Source: Ophioceras dolichostomum (Eukaryota; Ascomycota; Sordariomycetes; Magnaporthales; Ophioceraceae). Taken from it: 64,000 nucleotides of DNA. Under the pieces are notes generated by a model, which was not told the origin of the DNA, did not search any database, and saw nothing but the letters and a program-made list of their open reading frames with translations. The stretch is from the NCBI GenBank assembly GCA_003049485.1, contig PYST01000169.1, forward strand, positions 21,725 through 85,724, read 5' to 3'. Below are positions 22,324 to 32,642 of the stretch, one piece after another. Each line of letters opens with the position of its first letter. The first letter of the stretch is position 1. Position numbers and translations under genes: made by a program.

Positions 22324-24368
22324 ATGTGCGGGATTCATCTCTCTATTTGCGCTACCGCCACGACAGCTTCGCATTCATCAAAGTGTCTCCTCAATGAAGC
22401 ATTGAAACGGCGCCTTTGCAATCGTGGCCCGGATCATTCCGGCCAAGTCAAAACGCGTTGGCGAGACGAGCTCGAGCTGTTATTCACCTCAACTGTCCTC
22501 TCGCTTCGTGGGAACCATGTGACTCCTCAGCCATTCGAAGACCCAGAGTCTGGATCCGTTCTCTGCTGGAACGGAGAGGCGTGGAAAATCCGCGGCCGCG
22601 CCGTCCTGGGTAGCGAAAACGACGGCGCCGCTGTTTTTGAGCTCCTGGCGTCGTCGTTGTCATATTTATCCGATGGTAATCCCTTGGCGGCCGCAACGAC
22701 GGACGAAGATCGTCAACTCCTCGTCTTGGACGTATTTCGCTCTATCGAGGGCCCCTTCGCCTTCGTATTCTTTGACAAGCCGTTCGGCAAGCTCTATTTT
22801 GGGCGAGACCGCCTGGGCAGACGGTCGCTCGTCTCATCCCGCGAGGCAACCGGCGGGACGTTGTTCCTGTCTAGCGTTGCCGAGTCGACTGATGCGACGT
22901 GGGAGGAGGTCGAGGCCGATGGAGTTTACGTCTTAGACCTCAACAACCTCTCCCTCGCTACATCCTCGTCTTCGAAACGCGTGCGGCATGCCTGGTCTAC
23001 AGGGGGTAGCGATGCCGAAAGCCGTATAGGTAGCGGTGATGCTGTGCCTCAGCAGATATCAGGGATCGGCCGGTTCAACACCGCCGTTCCTTCCGTTCAT
23101 GCGGGTCCAGTGCCTCCCGCATTATCAACAGACTCGGAATCCGTCTGGGCCCTACGCGAGCACTTGACCGAGTCACTACGTCTCCGTGTGCTCAACGTTC
23201 CGGTCCCACCGACCACACCGTCCGCGGGGGCCGCTGGCTCTTCTTCTACTGACGTAAGGATTGCCATTCTTTTTTCCGGCGGTCTCGACTGCACCGTCTT
23301 GGCCAGCCTATGCCATGACCTAGTACCTACCACCCAGGGCATCGATCTCTTGAACGTGGCTTTCGAGAACCCCCGCGTTGCATCCCAGCTAAAGTTGAGA
23401 GCCGACGCTGGAGACAAACCGGTGGATGTCTTCGAGGCTTGCCCGGATAGGCTCTCTGGGCGGAAGTCGTTTGACGAACTCCTCCGCATATGCCCCGGGC
23501 GGGCCTGGCGCTTCATCGCTGTAAGTTATTTGCCCGGTGATCTCTCACATGATCTCTACCTCGCCGCCAAGCGGCTCTGCGCTTATTGACCTGACATCTC
23601 GCTAGGTAAATGTTCCGTACGCCGAAACAACCGCTCACAGAGATGAGGTGGTCTCCCTCATCCACCCTCACAACACGGAGATGGACTTGTCCATTGCCTA
23701 CGCCCTGTATTTCGCAGCCCGAGGCGAGGGTATACCCTCCAGTGGTTCCGAGCCCACGGGTACTGCTATCCACGAAAAGCACACGACCAACACCCCTGCA
23801 CGAGTCCTTCTATCAGGTCTGGGTGCTGATGAGCTGTTTGGGGGCTATGTCCGCCACACGACCGCCTTCTCGCGGCACGGCTACCCGGGCCTGGTGGAGG
23901 AGCTGAAGCTCGACGTTGGCCGGCTGGGCAAGAGGAATCTGGGCCGCGACGACAGGGCGATGTCTCACTGGGGCAAGGAGGTCCGGTTCCCCTACCTCGA
24001 CGAGGATCTAGTCAGGTGGGCTATTGAGCTGCCTGTCTGGGAGAAGTGCGATTTCGGCAAGCTAGATGCCGGGAATATCGAGCCTGGGAAGAGGGTCCTG
24101 CGCTTGCTCGCAGAACAGCTGGGCATGACTGACGTTGCCAGGGAGAAGAAGAGGGCGGTATGTTTTCCTGATTCTCGTGGCCGACAGACCGGCTTCTTCC
24201 TCGGATCCTGCTCCCGAGCTGTTCATTACCCTGCGAACCTTTACCCGTGCTCAGCTACTCAGCTAACTTCTGTCCTTGATGGTGTCTTCTTTTCGGCAGA
24301 TACAATTCGGCTCCCGAACAGCCAAGATGGAGAGTGGCAAGGTCAAGGGAACGACACTTATCTCATGA
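22324..24368 (+). CDS. Asparagine synthetase domain-containing protein (ASNSD1-like)
   Basis: Three exons (22324-23520, 23606-24157, 24300-24368) give 605 residues; both introns are phase 0 (85 and 142 bp, GTAAGT and GTATGT donors). The protein starts MCGI, leaving Cys2 as the N-terminal nucleophile of a class II glutamine amidotransferase domain. YFGRDRLGRRSL lies at residues about 157-168. The synthetase-type ATP-pyrophosphatase loop SGGLDC is at about residue 318. The second exon restores RFIA-VNVPYAETTAHRDEV, VLLSGLGADELFGGYVRHT and VRFPYLDEDLV. The short third exon ends with IQFGSRTAKMESGKVKGTTL, typical of this subfamily. Homologues include human ASNSD1; true asparagine synthesis by this branch is uncertain. 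Alternative starts are excluded by the need for Cys2. Confidence 0.92.
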
Positions 24369-27049
24369 CGACATTGCCTGGGATACCCCAACCTCTACTA
24401 CACCGAACAACGGCGACCATACGTATACCAGCATACCAAGCCCCTCATATGTTGGAGCTGGCAGTGATGATTACTCAGATACTTCCGAGTCGAGGGCCAT
24501 AGCACGCGAGAGAGCTATCATGTCGGTAGTTGCGTGGTATCTGCTGCTTTTGAAAAAAGGCAGACAGAAAACCCCCTCTATATGCGCATTGATGCCTTCG
24601 CTGCAAATACGTTGCCTGTTCACTGTGACGAAGTAAAGGCAGAACTGAGCCAGCTCAAATGCATGCAGATCAGGGTCCAATTTTAGGGGCTGCGGATCCC
24701 AGAGCGCGCTGCGGAACCTTTGTGTCACTGACAAGTAGGTAGAGTTTAGCATAAGGTTTTATGCTTGAATCAATCAACCCAATTGTTAACCATCCCGTCG
24801 ATCTCTCCCTCCTCCCATGTTCTCCAATCTACACGCCCAGTTGCTTGAAGGGCGGAGCGGGCATGCAAGAGCGCTGAAGATAGTATACAAATCAATCCCG
24901 GATTATACGGAACTGGAGAATCAAGAGCGCGAAGACTGAAAAGACTCGGCGTCCCGGATCGGTGATGCCGTATCGATCAGATCCAGCCCAACACCATGCC
25001 CGAATCGTACCCCTGGCCGCAGCTTTCCCAGCCCCGAGTCCTGATCAACAGCTAATGTTCTCACATCTGCAAGTCAAAAAGCCGCTGGTGGGTGAGGGCC
25101 CGACTCAATGAGGGGTTGATCCATCGCTCAGGCGCATCCCAAGAGAGTCAAGCCCCTAGACCCCTCAGCAGCCCTCTCAAAACCCATCCCCTTTTTTCGC
25201 CAGATGTTGCCGCACAAACTGTCAGAGGTTCAATGCTCGTCGCCCGACAGGAGCTGCCGCAGAAGCTGCAGGAGCTCCAGGAACGCACGAGCGAAAGACT
25301 CCCAGACTTGCACATCGTGCCAGCCAGCCCGCATCCTTGACAGCTGCCCCTGCCAGAAAACGGCCGCTAGAGACTCAGAGAACCCCTGCTGATCTCCATG
25401 CCACGACCACTGAGGCTCCGTCAAAAAGCCCGGCCCCCGGACCCCAGCAAAAAAAAGAAGAGCCAGCGCGACCATGACGCATGGACCCTCCTCCCAAAGG
25501 CTCCCCCAAAATGGGCAATTCGCGCCAGCAACGCAGACCAACATCAATGATGGATTTCAATATTCCGAAGCACCACGAGATATCCCACTTCTTAGGCGCT
25601 CTCTATGTGGCCTGCGCATTCTGTCTGGAATAGTTTGGATAACAAGCCTACCGGTGGCTGTGGAATTCATCTGACATACCCAGCTCTTTAGATATATCGG
25701 TGTGTTCTTTTCCTGCCAGTTTAGCCGCCTCGAACGATTTCGGCGGATTTTGTGTCCCAATTCCCACGCACCACCACCCTCTTTTTCCTCCTTCCTTTCC
25801 TCTCCTCCTTGGCTCCACCCCGCCGTTCATCATCGACTCGGGTCAAGTTGTGGGGATCGGACTTTCTGCGGCACTCTGTGCAGCTGTGCAATGTCGCTTT
25901 CTTTTTGGGTTTTTGTTGGACTTGGTTGGACTGGGGCGCCTGGAGGGACTCGACTGGGCTGGACCTGGCCAGGCTAAGCTTGTCGATGGATTCGGATGCT
26001 GCATCAAACAACCCCTGTCTGGTTATGAATGTGACATTGGAATGGAATGACCATTGACACCACAGTAAGAAAGAACCCAGAAGCGAGAGCAAACAAACGC
26101 AAAAAAAAAAGTCGCGCCGCCCCAAAAAGAAGGGAACCGTGAAAAATTGGGAGGCACCACCTACCGAGGAAGATACTCCGTACCGCAGAGAATCTCGACC
26201 AACAGACAAACAAACGCGGCGTCGCGAACGGCGATGCTCGCTCCTTCTTCTCATCATCCTCCTCCTGGTGTTGTCTCTTCTCTTGCTTCTTTTCCCTGGT
26301 TATATTTATAGTGATTCTGCCGTCTTTTACTGTACGTTTCCCCCCCTCTCGCTTTCTGCCGCCTGCCGCCTTTTTCAATCGATCCCCCCTTCCCCCTCTT
26401 TTTCTTGGGTCTTCCTTCTTCATCGTTTGCTGCAGACGGTTGTGGCAGCTGTTATCTGTTTGTCAATGCTATTCAGCTGGTCTTGTGCCGTGTTTACTGT
26501 CTGGTGGAAAGCGACCACGACAAAGCAACATACAACCACATCACGTCACATCACCCCCCAGCCTCGCTCGTTTCTGACTTAGCTCGGCAGTTGGTGACTT
26601 GAATGCGCTCGAAGTCATCGTTTTAAACATAACCGTTGGGGGCCGGTCAGGGATTAAATAATACCAGCAAAGTACGAAAATCAGCCCTGCCAGGGACAGA
26701 GACAGAGAGCAAGGGAACATTGAAGGGAAGAAAGGGATCCAACAAAAAAAACCAACAACGAAAACGAGGAAAACGAAAAACAACCAACAGCAACACCCAA
26801 CCCATCGAATCCCACAAAGTTGAACGACTTCCCCCAGACCAAACCCAGGCCAGACCCAGAGCTGGCCTTCATGATCGGTCGTCTTTCGTGGTCAATGAGA
26901 GCTGTCAAGCTAGGGTTTGACTAGCACCGGCGAGCTTTTGGGCTATCTAGCCTGCACGACTAAATAACTACTAGCCCACTGATCCGTCCCCCGCCGATCG
27001 CAACAACTGTTTATAGTTGTTTTTGTGTTGTTGCCGAGTGGGGTTCGAG
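24369..27049. other. 2.7 kb intergenic region
   Basis: No supportable gene. From about 25750 to 26580 the plus strand is CT-rich and probably forms the promoter/leader of the gene starting at 27050. Apparent frames on either strand are Arg/Ser/Leu-rich translations of this bias. One GTAGGTAGAG motif lies near 24733. Confidence 0.5.
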
Positions 27050-28695
27050 ATGCCGACATCTCTTCCTCCTCCTCCTCCTCCTCCTCCTCCTCGTGCAGAG
27101 GACGACGGCCGACGTCCTGGCGGCGAGGATGACAAGATCGACAACCGCAGCGGCGGGAGTGGCGGCGGTGGTGCGACCACCTCTGCTGCCGCAACAACGC
27201 CGACGACACCGACGACGCCGAAGAACAACACCACGCGACCACCCATGACGCCCACGAACCCACCCGCACCGGCAACCCCGTTGTCACCACTCACACCACC
27301 ACCAAACCCCCGGATGTACCTCGCTAGCAACCGGTCCCTGAGCGGCGGCGTGCGCAGCTCGCGCTTCATAGAGGTCGAGGAGCCGGAAGAGCCGCCACCC
27401 CCTCTGCCGCCGCCGACGCCGATGTTCGAGTACACGCCGGCGAACTCCATCTCGGACGCGGACCGGGACCGGGACGTCACCGCGGTGCCTCCAACATCAC
27501 GCAGCAGAGGGGGAGGGGGTGGGAGTGGTGGCAGGCGCCGCCGAACCAGCAGCAGCAGCAGCCGGGACTCGGCTCCGTTATGGATTGCGCTGCGCACGCT
27601 GAACCGCGCTGCGCACCTGGCTGTGTGTGCAGTGCTGCTCGTTATCATGTTCATGTTCCTTGCGAGGGCTAAGGGGTGGTACCGTCGTAACTCGTAAGTT
27701 TTTTCAAGCGCATTCCCCGTCTTTGTCTCCCCCCCCTCTCTCTCTCTTCCATATGTGTCCGCGTCGTCTTTTTATTTTCTTCTCTCCTGGCACCGTCTCG
27801 CTGACCAAGTCGGGATGCTCCCTCCCTCCTGCAAAACAACAGACCAGAAGCAGTCGCCCTGGTGACGATGCTCATCTACGACGTCGTGCTCGACCTGCAC
27901 GCCCTGGGCCGCGTCGCCGAGCAGCTCCTGCTGGGCAGGAGGAGCGGGAGCGGCCACGACGGCGGCCAGCACCAGCAGACGCGGTGGCGCTGGCCTGGCT
28001 TGGCGCTCGTGCTGCGGCTCCTGCTGGGCGTGGGCTACCTCGCGCTGTTCATGGTGTACATCGGGATAGGAGGTGAGGTTTTCCCCCCTTCTTACACGTA
28101 CTGGGGCATTGAGTCCAATTACACGGGCACCGTGGTGTACCTTCTCATGTGGGTGGTCGGCGTGTGGAACCTGGTGCAGTGCGCGGTGCATCGGCACCAG
28201 ATCGGGAGGGCGTTGCGGTGTTTCAGAAGGAGGGATAGAAGAAGTTCAAGGGAAGGGAACGGGATTGGAGCTGCTGCTGTCTCGACGAGAAGCAGTACAA
28301 CAAGGCCACGTACGTCGGCGACGATGGTGACGGCCCCGCGCCAACGGGTCGGTAGCAGTAGTGGTGGGAGCGCGGGAGGATGGTGGGCGCGTACCTTCAG
28401 GATAGCAGGTCGGAGGAATGGTGGCAGCAGGGGCAGCAACGGAAGCGGTGGGAGGGGAGCAGCCGCAATGGACCTCGAAGCCCATGCTATTGGCGGACTC
28501 GGGGCGTCGGAGGTCGCGCTCACGTCACGGCCGAGCGACCTCACTGCCGTGGGATCGCTGCACGACCACCGCTCTGCTGAGAACAAGGCGGTCGAGAGCA
28601 TGACGACGCTGGACACGTACCGGACGACGACGGAGGTGTCTCGCGGGCCACCAGTTGTTGCGGCGTCGCCCCTGCATCAGGGGCATGTCATATAA
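27050..28695 (+). CDS. Proline-rich multi-pass membrane protein, unknown function
   Basis: Two exons, 27050-27693 and 27843-28695, joined across a 149-bp intron (GTAAGT donor, AACAACAG acceptor), give 498 residues. The N-terminal 190 residues are disordered: a polyproline run encoded by a CTC repeat, Gly/Thr/Pro-rich segments and an acidic EVEEPEEP. Hydrophobic segments follow at residues about 192-212 (LAVCAVLLVIMFMFLA), 219-235, 265-290 (LVLRLLLGVGYLALFMVYIGIG) and 305-325 (VVYLLMWVVGVWNLVQC), with a short predicted outside loop holding an N-glycosylation site (NYTG). The C-terminal third is basic, then Gly/Ser-rich. I recognise no family. The splice is supported because the second hydrophobic block continues directly after the joined serine codon. 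Confidence 0.62.
27065..27092 (+). repeat. (CCT)n repeat encoding polyproline
   Basis: A near-perfect trinucleotide tract directly after the start codon of the membrane-protein gene; it encodes consecutive prolines. Confidence 0.8.
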
Positions 28696-29724
28696 TAGAT
28701 GGTCTCAGCCCACCCATCAGGCCGAGCCGTTATTTCGGACCTCTAGATTTATGAATTAATGTCTATTTCACTTCTTTGCTGCCCTGTGTCTCGTACTGCG
28801 TGCTGCTTGCGTCGATGGGGTGTAGTCGTGACGTACCTGGGCTAAGCCAGCCTTGTCTTAATCCAGATGGAAGAAGAAACCAATGACGGGAGATTATTCG
28901 CTTCGTTCCTCCCTCCTTGTTTCTTGCGGATGAACCACATCTCGCTCACCCCCCGTGCGAAGTTTCACGCGCATGAAGAGTGTGTTCCGATTGATCCCAG
29001 CCCGGCGTCCGTGAGAAGGGATAGGTCGCTGTCACAACACCCCGAACATCCGGGTTTGTCTTAGACCGATGTCAAGCACCGACTGTTAGTTTGGTCGATA
29101 GAACGTCCTCTGTAATTTATGTCGATCACTTGGCGGTGGCTAGTTGTACTACACACCGCCGATACTGACGCTTCATCTTGGGATTGTCATGTTAATATTG
29201 AGCCATATGTATCATCTCCCTTCCCCAGACTCGGGACGAGCCTCGCAAGGCCCCGATGTCATTAGACACGATTTGGCACGAGTGTGACATGTCGGGCCTT
29301 TCCCTACTCTCCGAGTCAACTAGTGCCGATCAACTCCATAGTCACGCTGTCGAAGCGAGGATATTCTCAACATAGGGGGAATGGGAAACCCGAAATGGGA
29401 TGTCGGTGGCGCAACCCCTAAGGTCGGGAAAAAGGGACGGCTCAGCCAAGGAGACTTGGAGAAGAGCAATCTACCTCAAAGATGTTCAGCTAGCCATCGC
29501 CCCCTGGTCGGGAGATATAAAGGACGGCAGGCTCTCTTCTTGCTGGCGATACTAGGTACTCAACATTATCATCATCATCATCCCAACCCGTCTTCCCAAA
29601 GCAGCCTCGTCACCATCACTGCTTAAGCCCCTACCCAACTCATCCTCTCTCTCCTAACAGCCTTACCTCATCTCCCATCCTAACCTAGCCATCGCTCATC
29701 ACAGCCCATAAGAAAACACCCAAG
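28696..29724. other. Intergenic region and promoter of the 12-cysteine secreted protein
   Basis: No gene is seen in this kilobase. Its right part is the promoter of the secreted-protein gene at 29725, with a clear TATA box and a CA-rich leader containing short TCA/ATC repeats at 29570-29582. Confidence 0.5.
29516..29521 (+). promoter_or_regulatory. TATA box of the 12-cysteine secreted protein gene
   Basis: TATAAA about 209 bp before the start codon, followed by pyrimidine-rich DNA suitable for initiation. Two other secreted-protein genes here have a similar box at 208-220 bp. Confidence 0.45.
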
Positions 29725-30610
29725 ATGCACCTCCCAAGCTTCACCACCCTCCTAACCGCCCTCGCCGCCATCCCGGCGGTGACCGTGACCCTCGTCTCCG
29801 CAGGGCTGGTGTTAGTCGACGACGCCTCCACCGCCTCCTCTTCAACGGCTTTCGCCATCGAGGCCCGCACCACGACCAACACCTGCCCGCCCGAGGCGCC
29901 AATCTACCGCGGCTGGTTCGATCCCGCCGCGAATCTGCCCCCGCAGTGCCTGCCCCGCGTCCCTCGCCCGGGGGCGCTGCCCCGTCGCGTCTGCCCGGCC
30001 GGGCAGGTGCCGTACTGTGCTCGTGACCCGGGGAACTTTTGCCCATATGGTATGTTGTGTTCTAGCTGCTTACTAGCTAAGCTACTCCTCTTCTCCCTTG
30101 ACTTCCTCCATTCTGGCCTCTTCGCACTCTCCTTCCTCCATGTCCTCGCACCTCCCCAAACCCCTCTCCAATCGCTCCCAGCCCATGCCTCACTTCCCTC
30201 ACCCTCTCTCTCTCCCTCTCCCCACTTCCACTACCCACCACCCATGTTGTCACGTACTAGTACAAGAGAAACTAACAACACTCCCCCCAAAAGACCCAAC
30301 CCACGCCTTCTGCCTCGACGACGGCCGCAACGCCTGCCACTGCCTCCCGCGCACCGCCACAGCCGACGAGATCAGCCGCCTGCTGGCCGCCGTCTTCTGC
30401 CTGCTCGACAGGGCCCTGTCCCTCCTGGGCCTCCGCTGCCTGCTGAGCGGCGGCCACCACTTGGAGGAAAGCTGCCCCGCCGGCTGGACGCTGCTCGACC
30501 TGGGCTGCACGCTTGAGGAGATTGGGTGGCTGGTCGCGGGGGGCGTGCAGCTCGTGCTGGGGTTGGTGGGTGGGCTGCTGAGCGGGGTTCTGGGCGGTGG
30601 TCGGCATTGA
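29725..30610 (+). CDS. Cysteine-rich small secreted protein
   Basis: Two exons, 29725-30049 and 30294-30610, with a 244-bp phase 1 intron (GTATGT donor, ACTAAC branch point, CCAAAAG acceptor), give 213 residues. A signal peptide is likely at residues 1-27 (hydrophobic LLTALAAIPAVTVTLVSAG). The mature chain has 12 cysteines, in clusters such as CLPRVP, VCPAGQVPYC, NFCPYG, FCLDDGRNACHC and ESCPAGWTLLDLGC. An even cysteine count suggests six disulfides. The C-terminus is hydrophobic and Gly/Leu-rich (GVQLVLGLVGGLLSGVLGGG), which could be a membrane-active or GPI-like tail. I do not recognise a family; it has the general profile of an effector-like or wall protein. No role is assigned. Confidence 0.68.
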
Positions 30611-31294
30611 GACCAGTGAGATCAGTGAGATCGCTGAGACCACTTGAGTGCGTTGTGTTAGCAGTACTTTGTTTGTTGATTGCGCTGGGGGAGGAGATTC
30701 TGGTGAGAGGGTGGGCGGATGGGGGAATATGCCAGGTGTGTGAACACTGGTGATTGATGGGGATTTGAGGAGGGATTTTGTGACGGCGGCTGGACAAACG
30801 GGAGATATCCAGGCCAGGTTGGGATTGGAGCCGGATGTGCGAATAGTGGAAAAGGGGCGGGCGGCGTTGGTTTGGAGAACTTCATTATCATTCTACTTCG
30901 ACATGGAGCCCGTCAAAGCTCCAAGACAAACTACTTTTTTGAGATAGCCACTTCTTTTAATGTTTACTACCTGGGTACTTTCTTTACCATCATCGGGCCC
31001 AGTATGTCGATGATCATCTATAAGTAAAGAGGCGAAACTATCTACATCAGTAAGAATATGGTAAGTAGGGAGCCTATGAAAGTACCTAAGGTAAGGTAGG
31101 TAGGTACCTAGGTGATGATGACCAAGTACTTCTGCTGACTGCAACCTGGTACCTATGAAGTCCAAGAACGATGCTCCTTCTCCCGGACCTTCTCCCAGAA
31201 CCACGACGCGCCCAGCTGATATGCTCGAATGACAACCCATTGGTTAACTTATACACACATCACCTTCCCGCCGCTTCGATGGGTGACTGACTGA
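30611..31294. other. Intergenic region
   Basis: No gene is seen. It contains a dense cluster of the recurrent intergenic motif (AAGGTAAGGTAGGTAGGTAC, 31090-31109, continuing into CTAGG). Confidence 0.5.
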
Positions 31295-31510
31295 TCAGCA
31301 CGAGACTCGCCGTCCTCCTAGACGCGGAGCGACAACACGCAAAAAGAAAGCAAGCAGAGGCCGTTGGTGGTTGGTTCCCCCAGCTGTCGTCCACCAACCC
31401 AACCCAGACCGTCCGCATCGTTCCACTCGCAAACTTGCAAGCAAGCTGGAAGCCAACTGGTCAGTCCAAGCCCCAAAATCACCCCCCGCGGAATCTGACC
31501 CGGACAATAC
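31295..31510 (-). other. Further 71-codon open frame after the second TAG of the PHD locus
   Basis: The same frame as the PHD gene and its extension stays open for 71 more codons after the TAG at 31513-31511. The translation is mixed and not obviously coding. I treat it as probable 3' UTR. Confidence 0.2.
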
Positions 31511-32108
31511 CTAGCTCTGCCCCATAGGCCGACCCTGCGTCCGGGACCTAAGCTTCATCGTCAGCACCGTCGTCGGTGGTGCTGGCGGCGCCGACCCCAG
31601 CACCACCTGTGAGCCCGACCCATTAGCTCCTACTCCGTCTCCATCTCCTATCTCCACATCGCCATCTTCCTCCTCCTTCACCTTGACCCTTTTCGCCGGT
31701 CTTCTGTTTGCCGTCTTAGGCGCGGGTCTCTTCACCGCCGTCTTCGCCGTTGCCTTCGCCGTTTTGACCACAGGTTGTTTCGCTTTCGCTTGCGAGCTCG
31801 ATGACCCTCCGATTCCGACTCCCGCTCCGACTTCCTCTCCCTCTTCTGGCGCGTCCTCCCCATCCTCCTTCTTGACCTTGACCCTCTTCGCAGGTTTCTT
31901 CGCTGCAGGTCTCTTCGCCTTCGCCTTCCTCGCGGGGGCGGACGCTCCCGCTGCTGCCTGCGATCCCGAACCTCCCTCTCCCGCATCCACGTCCATACCT
32001 ACACCTACACCTACACCCGCACCCGCCACGTCTCCCTTACCCTCCTTCTTGACCTTCACCTTTCTCACCGGTCGCTTCGCCGCCGGTCTCTTTGCCGTCG
32101 GTCTCTTC

Positions 32109-32180
32109 GCGGCAGGTTTCTTGGCCTTCGCGGCAGGTTTCTTGGCCTTCGCGGCAGGTTTCTTGGCCTTCGCGGCAGGT
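32109..32180 (-). repeat. 21-bp tandem repeat (about 3.4 copies)
   Basis: Three exact copies plus a partial one of a 21-bp unit; on the minus strand each encodes the seven-residue KAKKPAA-type repeat of the H1-like extension. Confidence 0.85.
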
Positions 32181-32460
32181 GCGAGCGGGGGCGCGGCGGC
32201 GGCTTGCAATCCCGAGCTGCTTCCCTCTCCCGCATCTCCACCCACACCCGCCGCGTCGTCGTCCTCCTCCTCCTTGACCTCAACCTCCTCCTTCACCTCC
32301 TTCTTCACCCTCACCGCTCCCTTCCCCTTAGCAGCAACAGCCCTGCCATTCCCCTTCCCCTTCCAAGTCCCCTGAGCCTGAGCCAGACCCCGGCCCTGAG
32401 CCGAACCCTGATTCTTAGCAGGCGGTCTGCCCCTCGGTTTCTTCCCGGCCACCGCCTCTT

Positions 32461-32540
32461 TTTCCTTCTCCTTCTCCTTCTCCTTCTCCTTCTCCTTTTC
32501 CTTCTCCTTTTCCTTCCCTTTCCCTTTCCCTTTTCCTTTC
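32461..32540 (-). repeat. Purine/pyrimidine repeat encoding a Lys-Glu/Lys-Gly tract
   Basis: A CT-only stretch on the plus strand, made of CTTCTC hexamers and related units; the minus strand encodes alternating KE and KG. Such mirror-like tracts are prone to length change. Confidence 0.75.
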
Positions 32541-32616
32541 GCCAACTCAGTAACCTTCCTGAAATTAATCTTCCTCGCCGTGGGGGCGGTATTGGCGACC
32601 AGTGGCGGCGGCGGCG

Positions 32617-32642
32617 GCCCGTCAGCATCCTAAGCTACGGGC
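32617..32642 (-). promoter_or_regulatory. RNA hairpin with the PHD-gene UAG stop in its loop
   Basis: Minus strand: GCCCGT pairs with ACGGGC (6 bp), then AGC with GCT (3 bp, one bulged G), enclosing the 7-nt loop UUAGGAU. The stop codon UAG is in the middle of the loop. This matches the loop-located UAG context of fungal A-to-I editing; the function is inferred. Confidence 0.6.

Larger units (their letters stand above)
31511..32629 (-). other. 372-codon AT-hook/H1-like extension in frame with the PHD gene
   Basis: After the PHD stop (32632-32630) the same frame runs open for 372 codons to TAG at 31513-31511. No ATG occurs in the first 200 or so codons, so it is hard to make it an independent gene. 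It begins with a Pro-rich linker, then a (KGKG/KEKE) tract, an AT-hook-like KKPRGRPPA, Lys/Glu motifs of VKVKKE type repeated several times, and a KAKKPAA repeat in three copies. Overall it resembles a linker-histone tail that binds DNA. The repeated motifs and frame conservation argue for real coding. I infer a long PHD isoform of 1158 residues made by UAG recoding. A missed intron or a sequencing error at the stop is the alternative. Confidence 0.6.

Noticed and set aside
25721..26257. 178-codon minus-strand frame in the 25-26 kb spacer
   Set aside because: Arg/Phe/Ser-rich translation of CT-rich promoter DNA, with no recognisable domain.
31683..32375. 230-codon plus-strand frame opposite the H1-like tail
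   Set aside because: Phe/Ala/Gly/Thr repeats are the complement of the Lys/Ala repeats on the minus strand; no ATG context or domain.
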